The notes: generated by a model not told the origin, from the sequence alone. DNA of 64,000 nucleotides from Cerina litoralis (GCA_022008415.1 JAIRBC010000003.1:62001-126000), one strand, 5' to 3'. Shown: positions 1 to 9,584, counted from the first letter of the stretch. Made by a program: numbers and translations.

Positions 1-2
1 AT

Positions 3-209
3 TCGGGAGAAATTGGCTTGGGGTCCAGCGGTGTGAAAGATCTCCTGGAGGCTATGGAATCCGTATCTGGCGAGAGAAATCAAAAACTTCGGGACGGATT
101 GCTTTACCGTATCACCTTAAAAGAAGGCGATGACGTTTATAGGGCAGATTTTTATGGGCCCCATCTACCAAAACCAATCAGGGATTTTATCGATAGAATT
201 AAAGAATAA
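3..209 (+). CDS. C-terminal part of an unrecognised protein (5' end outside window)
   Basis: An open frame enters the window from upstream with no stop before position 3 and ends at TAA 207-209, leaving 69 codons. The tail is charged (LLYRITLKEGDDVYRADFYG, then FIDRIKE at the end) and has no membrane segment. The only internal start-like codon is TTG at 18, with nothing to favour it, so I treat this as the end of a longer gene. I do not recognise the family. Confidence 0.45.
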   Translation, partial: SGEIGLGSSGVKDLLEAMESVSGERNQKLRDGLLYRITLKEGDDVYRADFYGPHLPKPIRDFIDRIKE

Positions 210-658
210 AACCAACGCGTTTAAAGCCCTCTAAAGAAATGGATGCGCGAAATTTAATGCTGACTATTGCCAAATATTATCCGCAGGATACTCGTTCTTG
301 GAAGTTGCTTTTCCCGTGCTTTCGTACCCTTGAAATATACCACAGGACACTTCCCGTTTTACCAACGACTCGACGTTTTTTTTCTTTGTAAGAGCTTCGA
401 TGTGCGGAGAGAGATAACGCATAAAATAAAGGTATTTATAGGAATAGAACGAATTATATCCAAAAATCTTGTCTTTAATCGTCCTAATCCATTATCGCAA
501 GATAAAGTTACGGTATTGTTGTTATAAATAGTAGTAATTTTAATAATTTTTGTGAAATTATTTAGTAAAACCAGATCATCGTTGATTGAGGTGGTCTGCT
601 CGATTAAAATGATTAATTTTAAATTGAATTTCCATAAATACATCGACCACCTTACCAT
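210..658. other. Intergenic region before the DUF5916 gene
   Basis: About 450 bases, A+T rich in its second half. The short open frames here have no recognisable product. The only structure I see is an 8-bp perfect inverted repeat, AGGTGGTC at 589-596 and GACCACCT at 645-652, ending six bases before the downstream start codon. It could form a hairpin over the leader or be an operator. Low confidence in function. Confidence 0.4.
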
Positions 659-2833
659 ATGAAGACCTTTATACCCCTATTTATCTTCACCGCCTTTTTC
701 TTATCTACAAACGCCCAAAAGAAGAACGACTCCTATAGACTGCACATCAGGAAAACCAATTCTCCGATAGCCATTGATGGCATCGGGGACGAGCAGGCAT
801 GGAAAGAAACGGATGTGGCCAAGGATTTCTTTATGGTATTGCCCATGGACAAGGGCAAGGCCCGCGAACGCTCTGAAATTAGAATGACCTACGACGATAC
901 CAATTTATACCTGTTGGGCACATTTTACAACACCGTACCAGGGGATTACTACGTGGAATCGCTGAGACGGGATTTTTCCTTCGGAAAAAACGATAACTTC
1001 TTGCTGTTTATGGATCCGTTCAACAATCAGACTACGGGATTTTCTTTTGGTTCCAACGCCGCTGGGGCACAATGGGACGGGACCATGTACAACGGAGGAA
1101 GCGTAGATCTTAATTGGGACGCCAAATGGGTGTCGGCGGTAAAACAGTACAAGGACAAATGGGTTTTTGAGATGGCAGTACCCTTTAAATCCATTCGTTA
1201 TGAGGAAGGGGTAAAGGAATGGGGCATCAATTTTAGCAGATTGGATCTGGCGGCGAGCGAGAAATCTAGCTGGACGCCCATTCCGCGGCAATTTCCCACG
1301 GCCTCACTGGCGTACACCGGGGTACTGGTCTGGGACGAGCCACCGCCTTCGCCCGGCACCAATTTTTCCGTAATCCCCTACGTACTTGGACGGGTGGGGC
1401 GGAATTTGGAAACTGGCGAAGACACTAAATTTCACGGAAAGGTGGGCGGTGACGTAAAGATCAGCCTTACATCTTCGCTCAATTTGGATCTCACCGTCAA
1501 TCCTGATTTTTCCCAGGTAGAAGTAGACAGGCAGGTGACCAACTTAGATAGGTACGAGCTTTTCTTTCCGGAAAAGCGTCAATTTTTTCTTGAAAATGCG
1601 GATCTGTTCGCCAGTTTTGGCTATCCGACCATCCGTCCCTTCTTTTCCAGGCGGATCGGTTTGGGGGTTCCCATTATTGCCGGGGCGCGGATCAGTGGCA
1701 ATTTAAACGAGAAATGGCGTTTGGGGATTATGGATGTGCAGACGGAAAAACAGGAGAACACAGGTCTTCCGAGTCAAAATTTTGGGGTATTGTCCCTCCA
1801 ACGCAAGGTATTTGCAAGGTCGAGTATCGGACTTATGGTGGTAAATAAGGAATCTATGAACTATCCCCAAGACACCGATTCCCTGAGGACCGTTTACCCC
1901 AAATTTAATAGAAACTTTGGTTTGGAATACAACTTGGCATCCCCCAACAACTTGTGGACAGGAAAGGCATTCTTGCTCAAATCGTTTTCTCCGGACAGTT
2001 TGGGGAACGGACTTACCCAAGCGGCAAATTTGGAGTACAAGAGCAAGGAATGGAGCTGGGGAGTTCAAGAACAATCCGTGGGGGAGGATTATAGGGCCGA
2101 GGTCGGTTATGTACCCCGAAATGGGTATATAAACATCAATTCCTACGCTGGATATTTATTCTTCCCAAAGGGAGGTATCGTCTTGGACCACGGCCCTAAA
2201 ATAGCGCTCGACTATTTTTTTGATCAAAGAATGAACAGGACGGACAATACCAACGAATTGCAATACATTGTGCAGTTTCGTGATCGGAGTGAGTTTAATG
2301 CAGGCTTTGGAAACGAGTTTGTAGAATTGTTGGAACCCTTTGATCCGACCCAGTCGGGGAACGTTCCTTTGCCGATCGGCTCGCAACACTATTGGAACGC
2401 CCTAACAATGCAATACGTTTCCAAGCCCCAAAGCATGTTTACCTATTCGGTAAGCGGAAGGTTTGGAGGGTATTATGCCCATGGGACCAGGACCAGCGTT
2501 TTGAGCGAACTGGGATATCGCTTTCAACCCCACGTAAGCCTTAGTGCCAACCTAAACTACAACTATTTGGACCTCCCAGCCCCTTATAATATCACTGATT
2601 TTTGGCTGATAGGTTCTAAGGTAGACGTAACCTTTACCAACAAGGTCTTTTGGGCCACCTTGTTCCAATATAACGAGCAGACAAAAAACTTTAACCTCAA
2701 TTCCAGGTTCCAATGGCGGTATAAACCAGCTTCGGACCTTTTTATCGTCTATACCAACAACTATTTTATCGATCCCCCCGTAGGGAGAAACTGGGCGCTC
2801 ACGGTGAAGCTATCCTACTGGTTCAACAATTGA
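659..2833 (+). CDS. DUF5916 outer-membrane protein with CBM9-like N-terminal domain
   Basis: 724 residues. Residues 1-19 form a Sec signal peptide ending in STNAQ. Roughly residues 30-220 match the carbohydrate-binding family 9-like fold (DGIGDEQAWKE near the start, then the AMTYDDTNLYL-type strand). The rest matches DUF5916: VNPDFSQVEVDRQVTNLDRYELFFPEKR-like region near 280-310, followed by alternating aromatic strands ending in LSYWFNN, typical of an outer-membrane beta barrel. In Bacteroidota such proteins are common and often lie near TonB-linked or polysaccharide genes; their exact role is unknown. The ATG at 659 is the natural start because the signal peptide begins there. It is a single gene with spacious flanks. 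Confidence 0.85.
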   Translation: MKTFIPLFIFTAFFLSTNAQKKNDSYRLHIRKTNSPIAIDGIGDEQAWKETDVAKDFFMVLPMDKGKARERSEIRMTYDDTNLYLLGTFYNTVPGDYYVESLRRDFSFGKNDNFLLFMDPFNNQTTGFSFGSNAAGAQWDGTMYNGGSVDLNWDAKWVSAVKQYKDKWVFEMAVPFKSIRYEEGVKEWGINFSRLDLAASEKSSWTPIPRQFPTASLAYTGVLVWDEPPPSPGTNFSVIPYVLGRVGRNLETGEDTKFHGKVGGDVKISLTSSLNLDLTVNPDFSQVEVDRQVTNLDRYELFFPEKRQFFLENADLFASFGYPTIRPFFSRRIGLGVPIIAGARISGNLNEKWRLGIMDVQTEKQENTGLPSQNFGVLSLQRKVFARSSIGLMVVNKESMNYPQDTDSLRTVYPKFNRNFGLEYNLASPNNLWTGKAFLLKSFSPDSLGNGLTQAANLEYKSKEWSWGVQEQSVGEDYRAEVGYVPRNGYININSYAGYLFFPKGGIVLDHGPKIALDYFFDQRMNRTDNTNELQYIVQFRDRSEFNAGFGNEFVELLEPFDPTQSGNVPLPIGSQHYWNALTMQYVSKPQSMFTYSVSGRFGGYYAHGTRTSVLSELGYRFQPHVSLSANLNYNYLDLPAPYNITDFWLIGSKVDVTFTNKVFWATLFQYNEQTKNFNLNSRFQWRYKPASDLFIVYTNNYFIDPPVGRNWALTVKLSYWFNN

Positions 2834-3056
2834 ATTGTCCCAGCGAACAGAAATCCGCAAAATAATCTGAACTAAGTTGGCCAAGACCATGGTCGTTGGT
2901 GCGCAAAATCCTCCTGCGGCAACCTATCGATAATTCTTTTTTACTTATCTTGGGATAAAAACAGGACCGTTTAGTTGGTCACGTAATTTCTGTCCTATAA
3001 TCTCCCTTTCCGATCCTGATCAAACAGGTTGCCAAAGCCTATAAAATTGGTTAGCA

Positions 3057-4496
3057 ATGAACAATGCGCCTTATACATATCCCTTCCGTTATAAAACCAG
3101 ATCTAGATTTGGTCGGGGGGGCTTGCTTTTTTCTTCCTGCGCTGCGTTTCGATTCATGGCGACAACTGCGGCTATACCGATCCCAAACGCTGTAGAAATT
3201 GACTCGCCGAGCGAAATATCGGGTGGGCCGGGTCGTTCCGAATTTCAAAGGGTAACTAAGACAATATTCGTTACTATCCCAGCGCTAAAACGCGGTGCTC
3301 GGCTAATTTGCTTTTTTTGTTTTCAATGCTATTTTTATGTGGGTCTGGCCCAGGTCCCGACGTGTACGAAGTTGAGCCTGCCCAAAGATGGCGAGATCAA
3401 CATCCCGGTCAACACGGTCTTGGAATGGGAGCCATCATCCTTGGCTTCCGGTTATACCTTGACCATTGGGACTAGACCTGGTGCAAGTGATGTTTTGGAT
3501 AATAAGAAGGTTGGAAATGTTACATCGTTTAAGTTGATCGATGGTTTGCCCAGAGGCAAAACCCTATATGCCACCGTTTTGGCATATAATGACGAAGGTT
3601 TTGCGACTAATTGTACGGAGACAAGTTTCCACACCTTAAACCGGGACAAACTGGGTTGTACCGAGATTATAAATCCGATGAGCGGGAGCATTTATGTTTC
3701 TGTTACTGCAAATATTACCTGGATCAGGGATTTTTATGCGACAGGATATCTGATGACGGTAGCCGAAAAAAGTATTGACGGTTATCGCGTGCTCGACAAT
3801 CATGAGGTTGGCAACGGTACCAATTACAAGCCACCGGATTTTAAACCCCATACCTTGTATTTTATAACCGTTACCCCTTATAACGAAACGCAGCAGGCTA
3901 TCGGCTGTATTCCAATATCCTTTACCACGGGCGATGCCGTAGAGGGATTGCCTTGCGCCGTTTTAAACCAGCCCAAAAATGGCGAAAACAAAGTGCCTGT
4001 TTCAACCCGCTTAAAGTGGAATCCAGTTAAAGATGCCGATGGCTATACCTTAAACGTTGGCATTTCTGTCGGAGGATCGGAAATAGTCGACAATCTGGAT
4101 ATAGGCCTGATAAGCACTTATATTTTTCAAGAAGATCTACCAGAGGATACCCAGATCTACGTGACTTTGGTGCCCTATAACAGCAATGGGGGTTCCGTTG
4201 ATTGTCCGACAATGTCCTTTCATACTGAGGAATTGATAAAGGTGAACGTCCCTAAGTTTTTTACCCCCAACAACGATGGCATTAATGACCAATGGAGGCC
4301 AACCGTAGATCAGGGACCCCCTATTTCCCAAACCTTTATCTTTGATAGGTATGGAAAACTGTTGAAGCAACTGACCGCCGATGAATACTGGGATGGTTCT
4401 TACAAACAGAGACCACAGCCTTCCAGTTCTTATTGGTACCAAGTTAATTTGAGCAATGGAAAAGTAATGAACGGGTATTTTATGTTGAAGCGATAG
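3057..4496 (+). CDS. T9SS type B sorted protein with three Fn3-like repeats
   Basis: 479 codons. Three repeats of about 95 residues (roughly 100-197, 199-293, 298-392) share the pattern cysteine, PxxG, I-V, W, GY-LTIG, VGN-T-Y, P-Y, C-SF-T, resembling fibronectin type III modules. The end carries a gliding-motility/CHU_C-like domain: FFTPNNDGINDQW, FDRYGKLL, WDG, GYFMLKR, the type B sorting signal for type IX secretion. The protein should therefore be secreted or anchored to the cell surface. The first 80 or so residues look non-coding in character, and a hydrophobic signal-like stretch (LICFFCFQCYFYVGLAQ) appears only at about residues 83-99. The true start may be a rare codon near 3250-3310, or the 5' end may be damaged. 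The domain call is firm; the start is not. Confidence 0.75.
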   Translation: MNNAPYTYPFRYKTRSRFGRGGLLFSSCAAFRFMATTAAIPIPNAVEIDSPSEISGGPGRSEFQRVTKTIFVTIPALKRGARLICFFCFQCYFYVGLAQVPTCTKLSLPKDGEINIPVNTVLEWEPSSLASGYTLTIGTRPGASDVLDNKKVGNVTSFKLIDGLPRGKTLYATVLAYNDEGFATNCTETSFHTLNRDKLGCTEIINPMSGSIYVSVTANITWIRDFYATGYLMTVAEKSIDGYRVLDNHEVGNGTNYKPPDFKPHTLYFITVTPYNETQQAIGCIPISFTTGDAVEGLPCAVLNQPKNGENKVPVSTRLKWNPVKDADGYTLNVGISVGGSEIVDNLDIGLISTYIFQEDLPEDTQIYVTLVPYNSNGGSVDCPTMSFHTEELIKVNVPKFFTPNNDGINDQWRPTVDQGPPISQTFIFDRYGKLLKQLTADEYWDGSYKQRPQPSSSYWYQVNLSNGKVMNGYFMLKR

Positions 4497-4577
4497 GAGT
4501 TCATGTCATTTCATTCTTGGATTTCCCTTAATTTTTGCTTTAATTGTTAGGCTAAAGGTCCTGCAACAAGATAACGT

Positions 4578-5303
4578 ATGAAGAAAAATGTCCGAGTGTT
4601 TCTAACTATCACCCTGCTACTCGTGTTTGGATGCCGGCAAAGCACCAAAGAAGAGGGGAAAACGAGGCAGGTCCTAGAGAAGTCGATCTACCGGGATTCG
4701 GCACCAAAACAGAAAAAGGCCCCCGCCGTAAAACTAAAATCCTTGGCTGGGCTTCGGGACACTGCTTTTGTACGCCTGGCGGACTATAGCGACCAGTTTG
4801 TATACGACCTTAGGTATGCGACCACGAACAATTTTCTCAAGGCCCAGGTATATGACTGTGCGGAATGTTATACGAGGGTAAAAACGGCCAAGGCGTTGAT
4901 AAAGGCAAATGAGGCTTTTTTGAAGAAAGGGTATAGGATCAAGTTTTTTGATTGCTACAGACCAAATTCGGTCCAGTACAAAATGTGGAAGATCGTTCCC
5001 AATCCGCAATATGTTGCAAACCCCAAAAAGGGCTCTATTCACAATAAAGGGGGCGCCGTAGATATTACGCTGGTCACCTTAGAGGGTAAAAAAGTGGATA
5101 TGGGCACCGACTTTGATTTCTTCGGAAAAAAAGCATACCACGACAATCTGGACCTGCCCCAAGATATCCTTGACCATCGAAAATTGCTTAAAGAAACGAT
5201 GGAAGAGTACGGATTTTGGTCTATTAGGACGGAATGGTGGCACTATAACCTGGCGGCGGCCTCCAATGATAAAGTAGTCGACTTTAAGTGGAAATGCGAT
5301 TGA
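4578..5303 (+). CDS. VanX-like D-Ala-D-Ala dipeptidase (M15D), lipoprotein
   Basis: 241 residues. The N-terminus is a lipoprotein signal with lipobox VFGC (Cys at residue 19). The body matches peptidase family M15D: YDLRYATTNNF, then SIHNKGGAVDITLV containing the HxxxxxxD zinc pair (His and Asp), and EWWHYNL near residue 222 with the third zinc ligand and the catalytic Glu. These enzymes cleave D-Ala-D-Ala dipeptides. In Gram-negative bacteria without a vancomycin cluster the usual role is recycling of periplasmic D-Ala-D-Ala from peptidoglycan. No vanHA genes are nearby, so I infer a cell-wall recycling role, not resistance. Confidence 0.88.
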   Translation: MKKNVRVFLTITLLLVFGCRQSTKEEGKTRQVLEKSIYRDSAPKQKKAPAVKLKSLAGLRDTAFVRLADYSDQFVYDLRYATTNNFLKAQVYDCAECYTRVKTAKALIKANEAFLKKGYRIKFFDCYRPNSVQYKMWKIVPNPQYVANPKKGSIHNKGGAVDITLVTLEGKKVDMGTDFDFFGKKAYHDNLDLPQDILDHRKLLKETMEEYGFWSIRTEWWHYNLAAASNDKVVDFKWKCD

Positions 5304-5392
5304 TAAAGGTTGGTATGCTCGGTGTTTATAGTGTTGTTAATTTTAGACCCCGGACCCCCGGACCCCAAAAAAAACCTAAACCCTATAAAAGC

Positions 5393-6571
5393 CTAAACCT
5401 TTTTACACCTTAGCGCAATCAATTTCCCGTCCCTATCCTTTGTAAAGAACAAGTAGATATCCCCTCCCTCTTTTATCTTGAATTTTTTACGGATACCGGC
5501 GACACTTTCGGGAAAATTACGGGTCGTTATATTGGCTTTGTCGAGATTTAATTTCTGTATAGTTCTTTTGGTATACGGTACCACCTCAAGAATTTGGAAC
5601 CTTCTACCCGGGAAATCGGTCAGAATATCCGAGGTGTACACATGCGAATGTTCGTGTAGTTTAGACAACCCAAATCTACTTCCCACGATCTTGAAGCCCC
5701 CCGATTTTAAAATGGCCGCATTGGGCTCGTACAAATATTTTGCCGGAAATCCGAAGCTCGAAAGTGCTTCCTTTTCTTCCAAATGGTCAAAATTAAAGGA
5801 TTCGGTACCAGAATTCCCAAAGTTTACGGTGTGTATGGAAACTTTTCCGGTTGCCCCCTTTCTCAGAAACCAGAGCAACTCCTTTACCTCGTTTTGAGCG
5901 GCTACAACGTGGATTTCCAATACCTCTCGAAGCTCCTTTAGGCCTGCTGACAGATCCAACATTGGGGATGTTTTGATCAAGACGCGATCAGATTTGTCGA
6001 ATAGATGATCAAGGTTTTCCGGCACATTGGGCAAACAGTCGGACAAGAGAAAGACCTTGCCCTTGGATTTATGCCTTCTTGAGGGATCCAAAAAAATCCA
6101 ATCAAATTTCACCTTGGATTGCTTCACAAACTCGATCCCATCCCCTTTTACGGAAATGATGTTCTTTGCGCCCAGCGCAAGAAAGTTGTGTGCTGCAATA
6201 TCGGACAGATCTTCATCGATCTCACAATGAAAGACCCGGTCTAACTTTTCGCTAAAAAAATAGCTGTCCACCCCAAAGCCGCCGGTAAGGTCCACAAGGG
6301 ATCTTCCGTTAACTTTTTCAGATTTATAGGCTGCGGTAATTTCCGAAGATGCCTGCTCCAAGTTTAGGCGTTCGGGATAGTAAATGTTCGGTGTTGAAAA
6401 CCAAAGGGGAAGCTTATCCTTACATTTTTTTTTGGCTTCGATCTGCTGTGCGAGTTCTTTGAGGGAGAGACCGTCAAAACTAGCTTTATGGAGCAATACT
6501 GACATGATGTCAGTATTCATATTTTCATTTATAAATTGCTGTGCACCAGTTTTTAATATATTTTTATTCAA
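5393..6571 (-). CDS. THUMP-like class I SAM-dependent methyltransferase
   Basis: 392 residues. A Rossmann methyltransferase core has motif I LVDLTGGFGVDSYFF (about 91-105), an acidic end of strand 2 (CEIDED) and the catalytic-type motif IFLDPSRRHKSKGK (about 159-172). The C-terminal hundred residues match the THUMP-like domain found on this family in Bacteroidota. The fold suggests modification of an RNA base, but the substrate is not established. It follows the AI-2E transporter gene on the same strand with seven bases between them, so the two are probably cotranscribed. Confidence 0.8.
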   Translation of the reverse strand: MNKNILKTGAQQFINENMNTDIMSVLLHKASFDGLSLKELAQQIEAKKKCKDKLPLWFSTPNIYYPERLNLEQASSEITAAYKSEKVNGRSLVDLTGGFGVDSYFFSEKLDRVFHCEIDEDLSDIAAHNFLALGAKNIISVKGDGIEFVKQSKVKFDWIFLDPSRRHKSKGKVFLLSDCLPNVPENLDHLFDKSDRVLIKTSPMLDLSAGLKELREVLEIHVVAAQNEVKELLWFLRKGATGKVSIHTVNFGNSGTESFNFDHLEEKEALSSFGFPAKYLYEPNAAILKSGGFKIVGSRFGLSKLHEHSHVYTSDILTDFPGRRFQILEVVPYTKRTIQKLNLDKANITTRNFPESVAGIRKKFKIKEGGDIYLFFTKDRDGKLIALRCKKV

Positions 6572-6578
6572 AGCTTTA

Positions 6579-7679
6579 CTATAAGTGTTGTGTTAGGTTT
6601 TTCACAATCTTATTATCGGATAAAAACTCCTTTAAAATTACTTTTATTGCGGTATATCCCGGTACGGCAACGATCATTCCGACCACTCCAAAAAGTAAGC
6701 CTGCAATAATAATGACCAAGAAAATCTCTAGTGGGTTAGATTTTACCCGGTTAGAGAAAATGATAGGTTGTGAAAAGAAATTATCGATCAATTGTCCGAT
6801 AATCAACCCGATTAAAACATAGCCCGCCTTGGGCAGGATAACGGTACTGAAATCGGAACCCAAGTTACTCGTCATAGTGAGTACGATCATAATAATTCCA
6901 CCGATGATGGGTCCTATATAGGGGATTATGTTAAAAAGAGCGCATAGGAATGCGATGACGATGGCACTCTTAATTCCAACAGCTAATAGCGTGATGGAAT
7001 AAATGGTAAATAGGACGAAGAGTTGCAGCAAGAGTCCAACGAAATATCTAGAAAGCAGGTTGTTTATTTTTTCCTTAGAATGGATAACTGCCTGTTCTTT
7101 GCTTTCAGGGACGAACATCAAAAGGCTTTTTTGGATCAATTTCCGATCTTTAAGAAAGAAGAAGGAAATAAAAAGAACGGAAAAAAGTCCGATGCTTACA
7201 TTCCCCAGTACGCTTACAAAAGAATTTAGAAAATCGGGTATAAACCCTAGGTCCAATCCTTCGAGTATGTTTTTTTCGATATTGGATTCCTGGATCATTT
7301 CGTTCACCACTTTTGGCGAATCCGTAAAATAATGTGCCATTTCCCTGTAAAGCTCATTAATATTTTGCTGTAGATCGTTAAGGTTGAGCAGGGACAGATT
7401 TTTTCCTTGCTCTGTCAACATAGGAATAAAAAGGGCTATGATTCCGGCCAAGATTCCAAACATGGCAAGGATGGTGAGAACCACGGCCAAGGTAGTGGGG
7501 AATTTCAGTTTTTTTTCTAAAAAGAAAACGACGGGCCGTCCGATCAGGGTGATCACCGCAGCGATCATTAAATAGGCGATAACGGACTGTATCTTGTACA
7601 GAAAAAAGAGAAATAACGCGACGCCTGTAAGAATGGCAACGGCGCGCAGGATTCCATTGGAGATTGTTTTGGAGGTCAT
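6579..7679 (-). CDS. AI-2E family transporter (PerM/YhhT-like)
   Basis: 366 residues with about eight hydrophobic segments. Two near the N-terminus are followed by a soluble stretch (about 85-140), then a cluster of membrane helices. The conserved region NIIPYIGPIIGGI (about 250) and the VAVPGYTAIKVILKE ending are typical of PF01594. Family members have been linked to autoinducer-2 export or to Na+/H+ exchange; the transported substrate here cannot be told. It sits in the minus-strand run rsmE, DUF4159, this gene, THUMP-like methyltransferase. Confidence 0.85.
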   Translation of the reverse strand: MTSKTISNGILRAVAILTGVALFLFFLYKIQSVIAYLMIAAVITLIGRPVVFFLEKKLKFPTTLAVVLTILAMFGILAGIIALFIPMLTEQGKNLSLLNLNDLQQNINELYREMAHYFTDSPKVVNEMIQESNIEKNILEGLDLGFIPDFLNSFVSVLGNVSIGLFSVLFISFFFLKDRKLIQKSLLMFVPESKEQAVIHSKEKINNLLSRYFVGLLLQLFVLFTIYSITLLAVGIKSAIVIAFLCALFNIIPYIGPIIGGIIMIVLTMTSNLGSDFSTVILPKAGYVLIGLIIGQLIDNFFSQPIIFSNRVKSNPLEIFLVIIIAGLLFGVVGMIVAVPGYTAIKVILKEFLSDNKIVKNLTQHL

Positions 7680-7874
7680 TTGTAAAAGATTAAGTAATGT
7701 TATACGTCGGTAATTAAATTAGAAGAAGGAATAAAGACAATTGAAAAAGGACTTTGTATCCGGAAAACAATAATTTTTAGTCCCTTGCCGTTTCTTCTTC
7801 TATTAACCAGCTCCACAATTATTATTTATAAACGGTCCCTGACCCTATAATAGTTAAGTACCATAATCGTGTCC

Positions 7875-8522
7875 TCAATTTTTAAATACGTAAGATAAGA
7901 TATTGGCTCCCATTTGGAGTGCTTTTAACCTTATATTTTCGGGGTCGCCGTGAACTTCCGGGTCTTCCCAACCATCCCCTATGTCGCTTTCGTAGGTAAA
8001 GAGGAGCACAAGCCTGTTCTCGTAAAAGATTCCAAACGCCTGGGGACGCTTGCCATCGTGCTCGTGGATTTTTGGAAGACCCTCCGGAAAATTAAATTGT
8101 TGTTTAAATACGGGGTGGTCCGCGCCTAATTCTACCAACTCCTTTTCGGGGAATACCTTGATCAGTTCTTTCCTCAAATACGGTTCCATGCCATAATTGT
8201 CGTCTATGTGTAAAAATCCTCCAGAAATGAGATAGGTTCTGAGGTTTTCGGCTTCTTCCGGAGAAAAAAACACGTTGCCATGACCGGTCATATGCAGAAA
8301 CGGATATTGGAATATTTTGGGGCTCCCTACCTCTACGGTCTGTGGTTTGGGATCCATTCCCGTGCCGATATTCGCATTGCAAAACGCAATTAGGTTGGGA
8401 AGGGAAGTCGGGTTTGCGTACCAATCTCCCCCACCGATGTACTTTAACAGTGCTATCTGTTGGGCTTCTGAGGTATACGTGAGAAGAAGCAGAAAAATTG
8501 ATACGGCGGCACGTAGCTTCAT
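7875..8522 (-). CDS. DUF4159 domain protein, secreted
   Basis: 215 residues. A signal peptide covers residues 1-20 (ending YTSEAQQ). The mature part matches DUF4159: YIGGGDWYANPTSLPNL at about 28, a YPFLHMTGHG motif, SGGFLHIDDNYG and GDGWEDPEVHGDPE near the end. DUF4159 has a class I glutamine amidotransferase-like fold, often without the catalytic set; function unknown. The gene lies between rsmE and the AI-2E transporter on the same strand, and about 195 bases separate it from the latter. Confidence 0.85.
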   Translation of the reverse strand: MKLRAAVSIFLLLLTYTSEAQQIALLKYIGGGDWYANPTSLPNLIAFCNANIGTGMDPKPQTVEVGSPKIFQYPFLHMTGHGNVFFSPEEAENLRTYLISGGFLHIDDNYGMEPYLRKELIKVFPEKELVELGADHPVFKQQFNFPEGLPKIHEHDGKRPQAFGIFYENRLVLLFTYESDIGDGWEDPEVHGDPENIRLKALQMGANILSYVFKN

Positions 8523-8607
8523 AGGTTCATTTGGATAGCGGATTGGACAATTTCAAATTTAATGATTATCGACGGAACTTATTCTATAGTACTACTATGT
8601 GTTTATA

Positions 8608-8800
8608 TATAAAGTCTAGTGTCCGAGCTAGAAATTTCGTGAACAAGGCTTGCGAAGCCCGCCCGACCAGTACGGGCAGGTTTTGAAAACCAAGGAGTTT
8701 ACTGATGTAAATGCGCTGGTCCCGAGCTAAGTCGTAGGGACTGATTTCAAAACAAGCGTAACGCAGTTATCGGAATTTAAAGACGGACATTATTGATTTT
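8608..8800. repeat. Structured intergenic repeat with nested hairpins
   Basis: This stretch directly downstream of rsmE contains four perfect inverted pairs: GCCCG 8661-8665 with CGGGC 8673-8677; TTTTGAAA 8681-8688 with TTTCAAAA 8745-8752; and, inside that outer stem, TTTAC 8698-8702 with GTAAA 8707-8711, and GTCCC 8719-8723 with GGGAC 8737-8741. Its end (8755-8792) closely matches 34099-34136 beside tsaD. The GCCCG hairpin motif recurs at 9660-9682. This looks like a dispersed, possibly mobilised intergenic element; that is an inference from two partial copies in one window. Confidence 0.5.
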
Positions 8801-8803
8801 AGG

Positions 8804-9511
8804 TCAACTATTGTTGATTAAGGCTACGGTGGTACAGGCAACGATGGCCGCCGTTTCTGTCCGTAGTCGGTGGGGTCCCAAGGAGACGGGGATAAATCCG
8901 TTTTCCCTGGCCGTTGCAATTTCCTTCGGTGAGAAATCCCCTTCCGGACCGATCAAGACCGTTACTTCATTATCTGCCGGGACTCTTCTTTTAAGGTCCG
9001 ACTTTTCCCCTTCGTCGCAATGTGCGATGTAAAGATGGCCTTTTTTTGGAAGGGCTATATATTCAGCAAACGCAATGGCCTCGTTTAATTTTGGAAGGAA
9101 ATACTGCTGGGATTGTTTCATCGCGGCCAAGATCACCCTTTGCATCCGTTCCATTTTCAATACTTTCCTTTCGGAATGTTCACAGAGGATCGGGGTAATT
9201 TCATGTACCCCGATTTCGGTAGCTTTTTCAAGGAAATATTCATAGCGGTCATTCATTTTGGTAGGGGCAACTACCAGATGCAATCGATGTCTGTCCGGGT
9301 GCTTTTTTAAAGTCGAAATTACTTCTGCTATACATCGTTTCGGAGCCGCGATTATAATCTTGGCTTCGAACAGATACCCTTTTCCATTGGTAATATGTAC
9401 AACATCTCCGATACCCTTCCTCAAAACTTTTACAATATGCCGACTCTCCTCCGCACTAAAGGAAAATTGGGAAACGCTCTTGTCCAGATCGGGGTGGTAG
9501 AAGAGTTGCAT
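8804..9511 (-). CDS. rsmE: 16S rRNA (uracil-1498-N3)-methyltransferase RsmE
   Basis: 235 residues. The N-terminal part (LYHPDLDKS, SAEESRHIVKVLRKGIGD) is the RsmE RNA-binding PUA-like domain. The C-terminal half is a SPOUT methyltransferase with the knot signature LIGPEGDFSPKE at about 190 and SLGPHRLRTETAAI at about 214. It methylates U1498 of 16S rRNA. The length is normal. In related genomes I expect it next to tsaD; here tsaD is 24.6 kb away beyond the polysaccharide locus. A -7-like box (TATATTTG on the minus strand, 9535-9542) lies upstream without a clear -33 partner. Confidence 0.93.
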   Translation of the reverse strand: MQLFYHPDLDKSVSQFSFSAEESRHIVKVLRKGIGDVVHITNGKGYLFEAKIIIAAPKRCIAEVISTLKKHPDRHRLHLVVAPTKMNDRYEYFLEKATEIGVHEITPILCEHSERKVLKMERMQRVILAAMKQSQQYFLPKLNEAIAFAEYIALPKKGHLYIAHCDEGEKSDLKRRVPADNEVTVLIGPEGDFSPKEIATARENGFIPVSLGPHRLRTETAAIVACTTVALINNS

Positions 9512-9584
9512 AGGTTACAAGTGGAATTATTGGACAAATATACTCCTGTCCCTTAGAAATTCGGAAATTATAGGAATTTTATTT

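Noticed and set aside
267..527. 86-codon open frame upstream of the DUF5916 gene
   Set aside because: Basic, aromatic-rich reading without family resemblance, overlapped by an equally long frame on the other strand.
4578..5303. Vancomycin-resistance gene
   Set aside because: VanX-like, but no vanH or D-Ala-D-Lac ligase is nearby; cell-wall recycling is more likely in a Gram-negative.
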